From Lentzea guizhouensis (lineage in GTDB: Bacteria; Actinomycetota; Actinomycetes; Mycobacteriales; Pseudonocardiaceae), in assembly GCF_001701025.1 (NCBI RefSeq), contig NZ_CP016793.1, forward strand, positions 6,634,001 to 6,698,000: a DNA stretch of 64,000 nt, read 5' to 3'. A program made the translations under genes and the position numbers. Every line of letters begins with the position of its first letter. The stretch's first letter is position 1. Below the pieces are notes generated by a model. The model saw only the letters and a list, made by a program, of their open reading frames with translations, made no database searches and was not told the DNA's origin. This document shows, piece after piece, positions 42,556 to 51,046 of this stretch.

Positions 42556-43473
42556 TTGTTGTTGCGGCAGCTGGAGTACCTGGTCGCCTTGGCCCGCGAG
42601 CGGCACTTCGCCCGCGCGGCCGAGGCGTGCCACGTCTCGCAACCGTCGTTGTCCGCGGCGATCAGCAAGCTGGAACGGGAGCTCGGGGTGCCGGTCGTGT
42701 CCCGCGGCCGCCGGTTCGAGGGGCTGACGCCGGAGGGGGAACGGGTCCTGCTGTGGGCGCACCGCATGCTCGCCGACCGCGACGCGCTGCGGCAGGACCT
42801 CTCCCGCATGCGCGAGTCGTTGTCCGGCACCCTGCGGATCGGCGCGATCCCCACGGCGTTGCCGGCCGCGCCGCTGCTGACCACGCCGTTCTGCGAGCGT
42901 TACCCGCACGTGCGGATCACGCTGGAGTCGTTGTCGTCGCGGGAGATCACGCAGGGTCTCGACGAGTTCGAGCTCGACCTGGCCATGACCTACGTGGACG
43001 GTTCGGTGCCCGCCGTGCCGTTGTACGAGGAGCGGTACGTCCTGCTGACGCCTGCCGACGAGGAGATCGCCGGTCGCCCGGTGGCGCGCTGGGCCGACGT
43101 GGCCGCGCTGCCGCTGTGCCTGTTGACGTCGAAGATGCGCAACCGGCGGATCCTCGACGACATCTTCGCCGACGCCGGGGTGCAGCCGGTGCCGATGATC
43201 GAGGCCGACACCGTGGCGACCCTGTACGCCCACGTCGCCACCCACAAGTGGTCGAGCGTCGTCGCCCACGCCTGGCTGCAGATGTTCGGCGCGCCCGACG
43301 GCATGCGGGTGGTGCGCATCGAGAACCCGCGGCGGGTGCCGCGGATCGGGCTGGTGACGGGGGAGCAGGTGTCGATCCTGGCGCGGGCGATGCTGGGGCT
43401 GACGCGCGGGCTGGACGTGCGCGGGGTGCTGGACCGGCTGCTGCACGAGCACCTTGATAGACGCGACCTATGA
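42556..43473 (+). CDS. LysR-family transcriptional regulator
   Basis: 305 residues from TTG 42556, directly after the preceding TAG; three consecutive TTG codons make the exact start uncertain. The HTH reads LRQLEYLVALARERHFARAAEACHVSQPSLSAAISKLE (shown to place the domain: key part CHVSQPSLSAAI). A periplasmic-binding-like effector domain follows (TLRIGAIPTALPAAPLL). It lies immediately upstream of NAD-dependent formate dehydrogenase, with an ATAG-N7-CTAT dyad at the junction, so it probably controls fdh in response to formate or a related acid. Confidence 0.9.
   Translation: MLLRQLEYLVALARERHFARAAEACHVSQPSLSAAISKLERELGVPVVSRGRRFEGLTPEGERVLLWAHRMLADRDALRQDLSRMRESLSGTLRIGAIPTALPAAPLLTTPFCERYPHVRITLESLSSREITQGLDEFELDLAMTYVDGSVPAVPLYEERYVLLTPADEEIAGRPVARWADVAALPLCLLTSKMRNRRILDDIFADAGVQPVPMIEADTVATLYAHVATHKWSSVVAHAWLQMFGAPDGMRVVRIENPRRVPRIGLVTGEQVSILARAMLGLTRGLDVRGVLDRLLHEHLDRRDL
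43457..43471 (+). promoter_or_regulatory. LysR-type box (T-N11-A) before formate dehydrogenase
   Basis: ATAGACGCGACCTAT has ATAG/CTAT symmetry and the T-N11-A spacing of LysR sites. It is at the very end of the lysR gene, 58-72 nt before fdh. Confidence 0.4.
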
Positions 43474-43528
43474 CGGGATAGGAACTTTCGCTTGGACGTG
43501 TCTGCCTTTGGCTCCGATGCTGGATGGC

Positions 43529-44680
43529 ATGAAGGTTCTCTGCGTTCTCTACGACGACCCGTCCGTCCCGTTCTCCGCTGTGCGCGACGATCTGCCTTCG
43601 TTGCCCGGCTATCCCGGCGGGCAGACGCTGCCGACTCCGTCCTCTGTGGACTTCACGCCCGGTCACCTGCTCGGCAGCGTGTCCGGTGAGCTCGGCCTGC
43701 GCCGGTTCCTGGAGGCCGGCGGCCACACGCTGGTGGTGACCTCGTCCAAGGACGGCGCCGACTCGGTGTTCGACCGCGAGCTGGCCGATGCGGACGTGGT
43801 CATCTCGCAACCGTTCTGGCCCGCCTACCTGACCGCCGGGCGGTTCGCCCGTGCGCCGCGGTTGAAGCTGGCCCTGACCGCGGGGATCGGCTCGGACCAC
43901 GTCGACCTGGACGCGGCAATCGCGCACGGTGTCACGGTGGCCGAGGTGACGTACTGCAACAGCATCAGCGTGGCCGAGCACGTGGTGATGTCGATCCTGA
44001 ACCTGGTGCGCAACTTCGTTCCGGCGCACCAGATCGTGCGGGACGGTGGCTGGAACATCGCCGATGCCGTGTCGCGGTCCTATGACGTGGAGGGGATGCA
44101 CGTCGGGACGGTGGCGGCGGGGCGGATCGGTTTGGCGGTGCTGCGCCGGTTGGCGCCGTTCGACGTTCATCTGCACTACACGGATCGACACCGGTTGCCG
44201 GCTGCGGTCGAGGAGGAGCTGGGGCTGACGTTCCACACCTCGGCCGCGGAGATGGTTCCGGTGTGCGATGTCGTGACCGTGAACGCGCCGTTGCACCCGG
44301 AGACCGAGGGGTTGTTCGACGACGCGTTGATCTCGTCGATGAAGCGGGGTGCGTACCTGGTCAACACGGCTCGGGCGCGGATCGTGGACCGGGACGCGGT
44401 GGTGCGGGGGCTGGAGAGCGGTCAGTTGGCCGGGTACGCGGGGGACGTGTGGTACCCGCAGCCGGCACCGGCCGACCACCCGTGGCGGACGATGCCGCAC
44501 CACGCGATGACGCCGCACATCTCGGGGTCTTCGTTGTCGGCACAGGCGCGGTATGCGGCGGGGACGCGGGAGATCCTGGAGTCGTTCTTCGCGGGGACGC
44601 CGATCAGGGAGGAGTACCTGATCGTGGACGGCGGGAAGCTCGCGGGCACGGGTGCGCACTCGTACGCGGTCAAGAGCTGA
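43529..44680 (+). CDS. fdh: NAD-dependent formate dehydrogenase (metal-free, D-2-hydroxyacid dehydrogenase fold)
   Basis: 383 residues from ATG 43529, chosen because the protein then begins MKVLCVLYDDP as in known enzymes. Diagnostic motifs: YPGGQTLPTP, TAGIGSDHVDLDAA, TYCNSISVAEH (substrate Asn), VGTVAAGRIGLAVLRRL (NAD fold), VNTARARIVDRD (catalytic Arg) and TPHISGSSLSAQARYA (catalytic His). Oxidises formate to CO2 with NAD+. In the pathway it removes the formate released by formyl-CoA transferase. It is a second, molybdenum-independent route beside the complex encoded just downstream. Confidence 0.95.
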   Translation: MKVLCVLYDDPSVPFSAVRDDLPSLPGYPGGQTLPTPSSVDFTPGHLLGSVSGELGLRRFLEAGGHTLVVTSSKDGADSVFDRELADADVVISQPFWPAYLTAGRFARAPRLKLALTAGIGSDHVDLDAAIAHGVTVAEVTYCNSISVAEHVVMSILNLVRNFVPAHQIVRDGGWNIADAVSRSYDVEGMHVGTVAAGRIGLAVLRRLAPFDVHLHYTDRHRLPAAVEEELGLTFHTSAAEMVPVCDVVTVNAPLHPETEGLFDDALISSMKRGAYLVNTARARIVDRDAVVRGLESGQLAGYAGDVWYPQPAPADHPWRTMPHHAMTPHISGSSLSAQARYAAGTREILESFFAGTPIREEYLIVDGGKLAGTGAHSYAVKS

Positions 44681-44802
44681 GCTGCTGAGTTTCCCTGGGG
44701 CTTGAGCTCTGGGGGAGTGGTTGAGCATTCGGGTCGGCTCACCGCTGCCGATCACCTGGCCGGATGTCGTCGTCCGGACACGGAACCGCATCTGGGGCTA
44801 GC

Positions 44803-44828
44803 GCATACTGACGATTGCATACAGTATG
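44803..44828 (-). promoter_or_regulatory. Putative GntR/FCD operator (site 5), molybdenum formate dehydrogenase promoter
   Basis: GCATACTG, then GATTGCATAC (44813-44822; GTATGCAATC on the minus strand), which together with the following AGTATG makes the palindrome CATAC-A-GTATG. Located 19-44 nt upstream of the start at 44847. Confidence 0.6.
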
Positions 44829-44846
44829 GACGTAGGAGGTGTCGTG

Positions 44847-46772
44847 ATGAGCAGGCGGAAGAAGACCGAGCCCTACGTGCGGCTCACCCAGCCGCTGGTG
44901 CGCGATGCGGGCGAACTGCGGCCGGCCACCTGGGACGAGGCTCTGGACCGGGCGGCCGAGGGGTTCGCGCGCAACGTGGCGAAGGGTGGGCCGGACGCGT
45001 TCGGGATGTTCTCCTGTGCCCGTGCCACCAACGAGATGAACTACATGGCCCAGAAGTTCACGAGGGCCGTTATCGGCACGAACAACGTCGACTCGTGCAA
45101 CCGCACGTGTCATGCGCCCAGTGTGGCGGGGTTGGCGAAGGTCTTCGGCAGTGGTGGCGGTACCTCCTCCTACAAGGAGATCGAGGACGCCGACCTCATC
45201 GTGCTGTGGGGTTCCAACGCGCGTGAGGCGCATCCGATCTTCTTCCAGCACGTGTTGAAGGCGGTCAACAAGGGCGCGAAGCTCTACGTGGTCGACCCGC
45301 GGTTGACGAGCACCGGCAAGTGGGCGCACAAGTGGTTGCGGCTCAACGTCGGGACGGACATCCCGCTGGCGCACGCGATCGCGCGGGAGATCATCGCGTC
45401 GAACCTCACGAACATGTCGTTCATCGAGCGGGCGACCGAGGGCTTCGAGGAGTTCGTCAAGGCCGTCGAGCCGTGGACGTTGCCGGTGGCGGAGCTGGAG
45501 ACGGGGGTGCCGGCCGAGCTGATCCGCGAGCTCGCGCACGCCTACGCCAAGGCCGACCGGGGACAGCTGAGCTGGACGCTGGGGATCACCGAGCACCACA
45601 ACGGCACCGACAACGTGCTGAGCCTGATCAACCTGTCGCTGCTCACCGGGCAGGTCGGGCGGTACGGGGCGGGGTTGAACCCGTTGCGCGGGCAGAACAA
45701 CGTCCAAGGCGGCGGGGACATGGGGGCGATCCCGGACCGCATGCCGGGGTTCCAGGACATCACCGACCCGGCCGTCGCCGCGAAGTTCAACGCCGCCTGG
45801 GGGTCGAACATCCGGCCGAAGAAGGGCTGGAACCTCACCCAGATGCTGGAGGCGATGGAACGCGGTGACATGACCACCGTGTACATCATCGGCGAGAACC
45901 CGGTGCAGTCCGAGGCCGACGCCGACCACACGATCAAGCGTCTGTCCAATCTGGACCACATCGTGGTGCAGGACATCTTCCTCACCAAGACCGCGAAGAT
46001 GGCGCACGTCGTGCTGCCCGCCGCGGCCGCCTGGTGCGAGACGGACGGGACGTTCACCAACAGCGAGCGCCGGGTGCAGCGCGTGCGCAAGGCGCTCAAC
46101 CCGCCCGAGGGTGCGCGCGACGACATCGAGATCATGGGTGAGATCGCCAAACGCATGGGGCACGACTGGGTGCACAAGACCGGCGAGGCCGTGTGGGACG
46201 AGCTGCGCAGCCTGTCGCCGTTGCACACCGGCATGTCCTATCAACGTCTTGAGGACCTCGGCGGCATCCAGTGGCCGTGCCCGGACGAGGACAGCCTGGA
46301 ACCGAGCTTCCTGCACGCGCGGCTGTGGGAGGAGGACCCGGCCAAGCGCGGCATGCCCGCCACGTTCTCGCCGGTGCTGCACAGCCCGCCGGTCGACGAG
46401 CTGACGCCGGAGTTCCCGTTCCGGCTCACCACCGGGCGCCGGCTCGACTCCTACAACACCGGCGTGCAGTCCCACGGGTTCGAGTCGCCGCTGCGCAAGG
46501 GCGAGACGCTCGACCTGTCGCCGGAGGACGCCGTCGCCCTCGGTGTCACCGAGGGCGAGGAAGTCCAGATCACCTCACGGCGCGGGCAGATCGTCGCGCC
46601 CGTGCGGATCGACGACGGGCTCAAGCCGGGGTTGGTGTTCATGACGTTCCACTTCCCGGACGAGATCGACGTCAACACCCTCACCATCGAGGCGACCTGC
46701 CCGATCGCGGGCACGGCCGAGTACAAGGCGGCGGCCATCCGCATCGACAAGATCCCGGCGAAGGTGGGCTGA
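44847..46772 (+). CDS. Formate dehydrogenase catalytic subunit, molybdopterin part (lacks N-terminal 4Fe-4S domain)
   Basis: 641 residues from ATG 44847, AGGAGG 7 nt upstream (an upstream ATG at 44826 would place the ribosome site inside the gene). It matches FdhF/FdsA from just after the N-terminal cluster: RPATWDEALDRAAEGF, NEMNYMAQKFTRAVIGTNNV, SCNRTCHAPSVAGL with Cys88 at the Se-Cys/Cys position and the following His, GVNPLRGQNN-like GLNPLRGQNNVQGGGDMGA, and C-terminal MopB binding domain. The missing N-terminal 4Fe-4S segment is found fused to the end of the third gene of this operon. Needs bis-MGD cofactor. Confidence 0.9.
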   Translation: MSRRKKTEPYVRLTQPLVRDAGELRPATWDEALDRAAEGFARNVAKGGPDAFGMFSCARATNEMNYMAQKFTRAVIGTNNVDSCNRTCHAPSVAGLAKVFGSGGGTSSYKEIEDADLIVLWGSNAREAHPIFFQHVLKAVNKGAKLYVVDPRLTSTGKWAHKWLRLNVGTDIPLAHAIAREIIASNLTNMSFIERATEGFEEFVKAVEPWTLPVAELETGVPAELIRELAHAYAKADRGQLSWTLGITEHHNGTDNVLSLINLSLLTGQVGRYGAGLNPLRGQNNVQGGGDMGAIPDRMPGFQDITDPAVAAKFNAAWGSNIRPKKGWNLTQMLEAMERGDMTTVYIIGENPVQSEADADHTIKRLSNLDHIVVQDIFLTKTAKMAHVVLPAAAAWCETDGTFTNSERRVQRVRKALNPPEGARDDIEIMGEIAKRMGHDWVHKTGEAVWDELRSLSPLHTGMSYQRLEDLGGIQWPCPDEDSLEPSFLHARLWEEDPAKRGMPATFSPVLHSPPVDELTPEFPFRLTTGRRLDSYNTGVQSHGFESPLRKGETLDLSPEDAVALGVTEGEEVQITSRRGQIVAPVRIDDGLKPGLVFMTFHFPDEIDVNTLTIEATCPIAGTAEYKAAAIRIDKIPAKVG

Positions 46773-48539
46773 GTGGACCTCAAACTTCTCGACGTCGAGC
46801 CCTCCGAGGCCGAACGTGTCGTCGTCGACCTGTTCACCGGCATGGGCCGCGACCAGCTGCTTCCGGCGCTGCACGCGGTCAACGACCGGGTCGGCTGGAT
46901 CAGCCAGGGCGCGCTCAACCACATCTGCCGCGTCCTGCACATCCCGCCGGCGGAGGCTTACGGGGTGGCGAGCTTCTACTCGTTGTTCTCGCTCTCCGAA
47001 CGTCCGGCGAAGGTCGTGCACGTCTGCGTCGACCTCGCCTGCCAGGTCAACGGTGCGAAGGCGTTGTGCGACCGGCTGACCGACGAGCTCGGCCCGGCGG
47101 GGGCGAAGAGCGGCTGGCTGCGCAGCCCCTGTCTCGGGGTGTGCGAGAAGGCTCCGGTGGCACTCGCGTTCGAGGCGGGAGAGGTGGCGCGGGAACAGCT
47201 CCTCGCGCCCACCCACGCCGGTGAGGTGGTCGAGGTGGCGGCCTCGGGTCCCTCGCACGGGCACGAGGGCCGCGCGGAGGTGCCGCAGGCCGGTGACCCC
47301 GGCCTGCGGCTGCTCAAGCGGGTCGGCGTCGTCGACCCCGAGTCGCTCGACGACTACCGCGCGACCGGCGGCTACCAGGCTTTGCGCGCGGCCCTCGTGC
47401 TCGGGCCCGCCGGGGTGATCCGCGAGGTGAGCGACGCCAAGCTGGTGGGCCGCGGTGGTGCGGCGTTCCCGACCGGTCGCAAGTGGGCGGCCACCGCCGG
47501 GCAGCCGGTGCGGCCGCACTACCTGGTGTGCAACGCCGACGAGAGCGAGCCCGGCACGTTCAAGGACCGGTTGCTGATGGAGGGCGACCCGTTCGCGGTG
47601 ATCGAGTCCATGACGATCGCCGGGTACGCGGCCGGCTGCTCGAAGGGCTACCTGTACCTGCGTGGCGAGTACCCGCGGGCGTTGCACCTGCTGCGCAACG
47701 CGATCGCACGGGCTCGTGAGCGCAACTTCCTGGGCGACGACATCATGGGCCAGGAGGGTTTCTCGTTCGACATCGAGATCCGGCGCGGCGCGGGTGCGTA
47801 CATCTGCGGCGAGGAGACCGCGATCTTCAACTCGATCGAGGGCTTCCGCGGCGAACCGCGCTCCAAGCCGCCGTTCCCGGTGGAGTCGGGTCTCTTCGGC
47901 AAGCCGACCGTGGTCAACAACGTGGAGACGCTGGTCAACGTACCGCTGATCCTGACGGAGGGCTGCGAGGCCTACCTCCGCACGGGCACCGCGGGCTCGA
48001 CCGGACCGAAGCTCTTCTGCCTGTCGGGCAACGTGAGTCGTCCGGGCGTGTACGAGGTGCCGTTCGGCACCACGCTCTCCGAGCTCCTCGACCTGGCGGG
48101 TGGCGTGCCGCCAGGCCGGGAGCTGCGAGCGGTACTGCTCGGCGGGGCGGCAGGCGGGTTCGTCCGCCCGGACGAGCTCGACCTGCCGCTCACCCTGGAG
48201 GACGCGCGGGCCGCCGGGACCACGCTCGGGTCCGGTGTCGTGCTGGTCCTCGACGACACGGCTGATCTCGGCAGCTTCCTGCTGCGGATCGCGGCGTTCT
48301 TCCGCGACGAGTCGTGCGGGCAGTGCGTGCCGTGCCGGATCGGGACCGTGCGCCAGGAGGAGGCGATGGCCCGGCTGGTGGGCAAGCGCCCGCTGAGCAC
48401 CAGCGCGGCCGATCTCCAGCTGCTGCGGGAGGTCGGGCAGGTGATGCGCGACTCGTCCATCTGCGGCCTCGGGCAGACCGCCTGGAACGCCATCGAATCA
48501 GCACTCGACCGGCTCGGCTACGCGCGGGAGGCATCGTGA
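46773..48539 (+). CDS. NuoE-NuoF fusion: NADH-binding diaphorase subunit of formate dehydrogenase (FdsG-FdsB type)
   Basis: 588 residues from GTG 46773, directly after the preceding stop. Residues ~1-150 are a NuoE/FdsG thioredoxin-like 2Fe-2S domain (cysteines in CVDLACQVNG and SPCLGVCEKAP). Residues ~170-588 are NuoF/FdsB: FMN/NADH loop GRGGAAFPTGRKW, NADESEPGTFKDR, GAGAYICGEETAI and 4Fe-4S ligands ESCGQCVPCRIGT...C. It passes electrons from formate to NAD+. Fusion of E and F subunits is seen in some hydrogenases and dehydrogenases. Overlaps the next gene by 4 nt. Confidence 0.92.
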   Translation: MDLKLLDVEPSEAERVVVDLFTGMGRDQLLPALHAVNDRVGWISQGALNHICRVLHIPPAEAYGVASFYSLFSLSERPAKVVHVCVDLACQVNGAKALCDRLTDELGPAGAKSGWLRSPCLGVCEKAPVALAFEAGEVAREQLLAPTHAGEVVEVAASGPSHGHEGRAEVPQAGDPGLRLLKRVGVVDPESLDDYRATGGYQALRAALVLGPAGVIREVSDAKLVGRGGAAFPTGRKWAATAGQPVRPHYLVCNADESEPGTFKDRLLMEGDPFAVIESMTIAGYAAGCSKGYLYLRGEYPRALHLLRNAIARARERNFLGDDIMGQEGFSFDIEIRRGAGAYICGEETAIFNSIEGFRGEPRSKPPFPVESGLFGKPTVVNNVETLVNVPLILTEGCEAYLRTGTAGSTGPKLFCLSGNVSRPGVYEVPFGTTLSELLDLAGGVPPGRELRAVLLGGAAGGFVRPDELDLPLTLEDARAAGTTLGSGVVLVLDDTADLGSFLLRIAAFFRDESCGQCVPCRIGTVRQEEAMARLVGKRPLSTSAADLQLLREVGQVMRDSSICGLGQTAWNAIESALDRLGYAREAS

Positions 48540-49459
48540 CCATCGTCGAGATCGGGCTGCCGAAGCGGCTGGTCGAGTTCATGTTCGACGGTGAGCCGGT
48601 ACGTGTGCCGGAAGGCGCGACGATCCTGGACGCCTGCACGGCGAAGGGGAAGTCGATCCCGACGCTGTGCTACGGCGACACGCTCAAGCCCGCCAACGCC
48701 TGCCGCGTCTGCATGGTCGAGGTCGAGGGGGCGCGCACGCTGGTGCCGTCGTGCTCGCGCAAGGTCGAGCCGGGCATGGTCGTGCGCACCGAGTCCGAAC
48801 GCACCCAGCACAGCCGCAAGCTGGTCCTGGAGCTCCTCGGGTCCGCCACGGACCTCTCCACCACGCCGCACGTGGACGAGTGGATGTCCGCGTGCGGCGC
48901 CGACCCCTCCCGGTTCGGCCCGCCGGCTCCTCCGTCCGAGGACCGCGACCACCGCCACCCCGGCGAGCACGAGGAAACCGACGGGCAGACCGCGGCGACC
49001 GTGCGGCAACCGACCAAAGTGGACAATCCGCTGTACGTGCGCGACTACGGCAAGTGCATCATGTGCTACAAGTGCGTGGACGCGTGCGGTGACCAGTGGC
49101 AGAACAGCTTTGCGATCTCGGTGGCCGGCCGCGGGTTCGACGCGCGGATCTCCACCGAGTTCTCCACGCCGTTGCCCGACAGCGCGTGTGTCTACTGCGG
49201 CAACTGCATCGAGGTCTGCCCGACCGGGGCGCTGAGCTTCAAGCGCGAGCACGACAAGCGCGAGGACGGCACCTGGAACGAGGACGCGCAGACCCAGACC
49301 ACGACCGTGTGCACGTTCTGCGGAGTGGGCTGCAATCTCACGCTGCACGTGCAGGACAACGAGATCGTGAAGGTCACGTCCCCGCACGACAGCACGGTCA
49401 CGCACGGAAACCTGTGCATCAAGGGCCGGTTCGGCTGGCAGCACGTGCAGAACCGCTGA
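48536..49459 (+). CDS. NuoG-like ferredoxin subunit fused to the N-terminal 4Fe-4S domain of formate dehydrogenase
   Basis: 307 residues from GTG 48536. Order of domains: 2Fe-2S ferredoxin (PTLCYGDTLKPANACRVCMV...SCSRK, ~35-80), His/Cys-rich spacer, two 4Fe-4S clusters (GKCIMCYKCVDACGD and CVYCGNCIEVCPTGAL), then TTVCTFCGVGCNLTL...GNLCIKGRFG, the molybdopterin-oxidoreductase 4Fe-4S domain. In FdsA these modules and the Mo domain are one chain. Here the chain is cut right after GRFGW and the Mo part is encoded two genes upstream. It completes the NAD-linked, Mo-dependent formate dehydrogenase. Confidence 0.92.
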   Translation: MTIVEIGLPKRLVEFMFDGEPVRVPEGATILDACTAKGKSIPTLCYGDTLKPANACRVCMVEVEGARTLVPSCSRKVEPGMVVRTESERTQHSRKLVLELLGSATDLSTTPHVDEWMSACGADPSRFGPPAPPSEDRDHRHPGEHEETDGQTAATVRQPTKVDNPLYVRDYGKCIMCYKCVDACGDQWQNSFAISVAGRGFDARISTEFSTPLPDSACVYCGNCIEVCPTGALSFKREHDKREDGTWNEDAQTQTTTVCTFCGVGCNLTLHVQDNEIVKVTSPHDSTVTHGNLCIKGRFGWQHVQNR

Positions 49460-49504
49460 GCCCGCTCGGCGGCGACATCCCATAGGACACCGGAGGGCGC
49501 ACCG

Positions 49505-51046
49505 ATGTCGTTGATCCTGAAACCAGGCACCTCGTGGAACGACCTCTACGCGCGATGCGTCGAGATCGCACCGGAAGCCTTCCACGACGACCGGCTGCTC
49601 AACCACTTCGGCGGGAGGTGGAGCCGGTCCGGCGAGCCGGTGCCCGCCACGACCCCGGTCGACGGCTCCACCACCGCCGGTCCGCCGTTCCTCGACTTCG
49701 AGGTCGCCGGCCGCGCGGTGGTGGCCGCGGTGGACCAGCACATCGAGTGGGGCCAGGTGCCGCTGGCGGACCGCAAGGCGCGAGTCACCGAGGCGCTGGA
49801 CCGGTTGCAGGAGCACCGCGACCTGCTGTCGCTGCTGCTGGTGTGGGAGATCGGCAAGCCGTGGCGGCTCGCGACGGCCGACGTGGACCGCTGCATCGAG
49901 GGCGTGCGGTGGTACGTCGAAGAGATCGACGCGATGCTGGCCGGGCGGGCGCCGTTGTCCGGGCCGGTCAGCAACATCGCGTCGTGGAACTACCCGATGA
50001 GCGTGCTGATGCACGCGATGCTGGTGCAGGCGCTGGCGGGCAACGCGGTCATCGCCAAGGCGCCGACCGACGGCGGGGTGAGCTGCCTGACGCTCGCCAC
50101 GGCGCTGGCGGTGCGGTCCGGGCTGCCGTTGACGCTGGTCAGCGGCAGCGGGTCGGAACTGGCGCCGGTGCTGGTCGGGTCGTCGTTCCTGGGCTGCGTG
50201 TCGTTCGTGGGCGGCCGCGACGTCGGCGGCGCGATCGCCGCGCGGCTGGTCGACTCGCAGCGCAGGCACGTGCTGGAGCAGGAGGGCCTGAACTGCTGGG
50301 GCGTCTGGGAGTTCGACTCCTGGGACGTGCTCGGCCCGCAGATCCGCAAGGCGTTCGACTACGGCAAGCAGCGCTGCACCGCCTATCCGCGCTATGTCGT
50401 GCAACGGTCGCTGTTCTCGAAGTTCCTCGACGTGTACCTGCCCGCGGTGAAGGAGGTCAGGTTCGGGCACCCGCTCGCCGTCGCCTCGCCGGACGACGCG
50501 CTGCCCGAGCTGGACTTCGGGCCGTTGATCAACGACGCGAAGGCCAAGGAGCTCGCCGACGTCGTGGACGAGGCGATCAAGGCCGGTGGTGTGCCGATCT
50601 ACCAGGGCTCGGTCGACTCCGGCCGGTTCCTGCCGGGGCAGCAGACCGCCGCGTACCTGGCGCCGGTCGCGATCCTCGACCCGCCGCGGTCGTCGGTGCT
50701 GCACCACGCGGAACCGTTCGGGCCGGTCGACACGATCGTCCTGGTGGACACCGAGGCCGAGCTGCTGGCCGCGATGAACGCTTCCAACGGTGCCCTGGTC
50801 GCGTCGCTGGCCTGTGACGACGAGGCGACGGCCCGCCGGCTGAGCGCGGACGTCCAGGCGTTCAAGGTGGGCATCAACAAGCCGCGCTCGCGGGGTGACC
50901 GCGACGAGGTGTTCGGTGGCCGGGGTGCGTCCTGGCGCGGAGCGTTCGTAGGAGGTTCGTTGCTGGTGCACGCCGTGACCGAAGGGCCACCGGGAGAACG
51001 CCCCTACGGCAACTTCCCGTCCTACTCGCTCTACCCGCCGACGTGA
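49505..51046 (+). CDS. Divergent aldehyde dehydrogenase
   Basis: 513 residues from ATG 49505, GGAGG upstream. ALDH fold: SNIASWNYPMSVLMHA (oxyanion Asn), NAVIAKAPTDGG, VSFVGGRDVGG (cofactor turn, usually FTGS), LEQEGLNCWGV (where Glu of ELGGK is expected) and GKQRCTAYPRYVV (catalytic Cys region). Several signature positions differ from typical ALDHs, so substrate and even CoA dependence are unclear. It follows the formate dehydrogenase genes by 45 nt and is coupled to an acyl-CoA-dehydrogenase-like gene, so it may feed small aldehydes or glyoxylate into the pathway (inference). Confidence 0.8.
   Translation: MSLILKPGTSWNDLYARCVEIAPEAFHDDRLLNHFGGRWSRSGEPVPATTPVDGSTTAGPPFLDFEVAGRAVVAAVDQHIEWGQVPLADRKARVTEALDRLQEHRDLLSLLLVWEIGKPWRLATADVDRCIEGVRWYVEEIDAMLAGRAPLSGPVSNIASWNYPMSVLMHAMLVQALAGNAVIAKAPTDGGVSCLTLATALAVRSGLPLTLVSGSGSELAPVLVGSSFLGCVSFVGGRDVGGAIAARLVDSQRRHVLEQEGLNCWGVWEFDSWDVLGPQIRKAFDYGKQRCTAYPRYVVQRSLFSKFLDVYLPAVKEVRFGHPLAVASPDDALPELDFGPLINDAKAKELADVVDEAIKAGGVPIYQGSVDSGRFLPGQQTAAYLAPVAILDPPRSSVLHHAEPFGPVDTIVLVDTEAELLAAMNASNGALVASLACDDEATARRLSADVQAFKVGINKPRSRGDRDEVFGGRGASWRGAFVGGSLLVHAVTEGPPGERPYGNFPSYSLYPPT

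Noticed and set aside
44847..46772. Selenocysteine formate dehydrogenase
   Set aside because: The catalytic position is an ordinary Cys codon (TGT at 45108), and no in-frame TGA is used, so no Sec machinery is needed.
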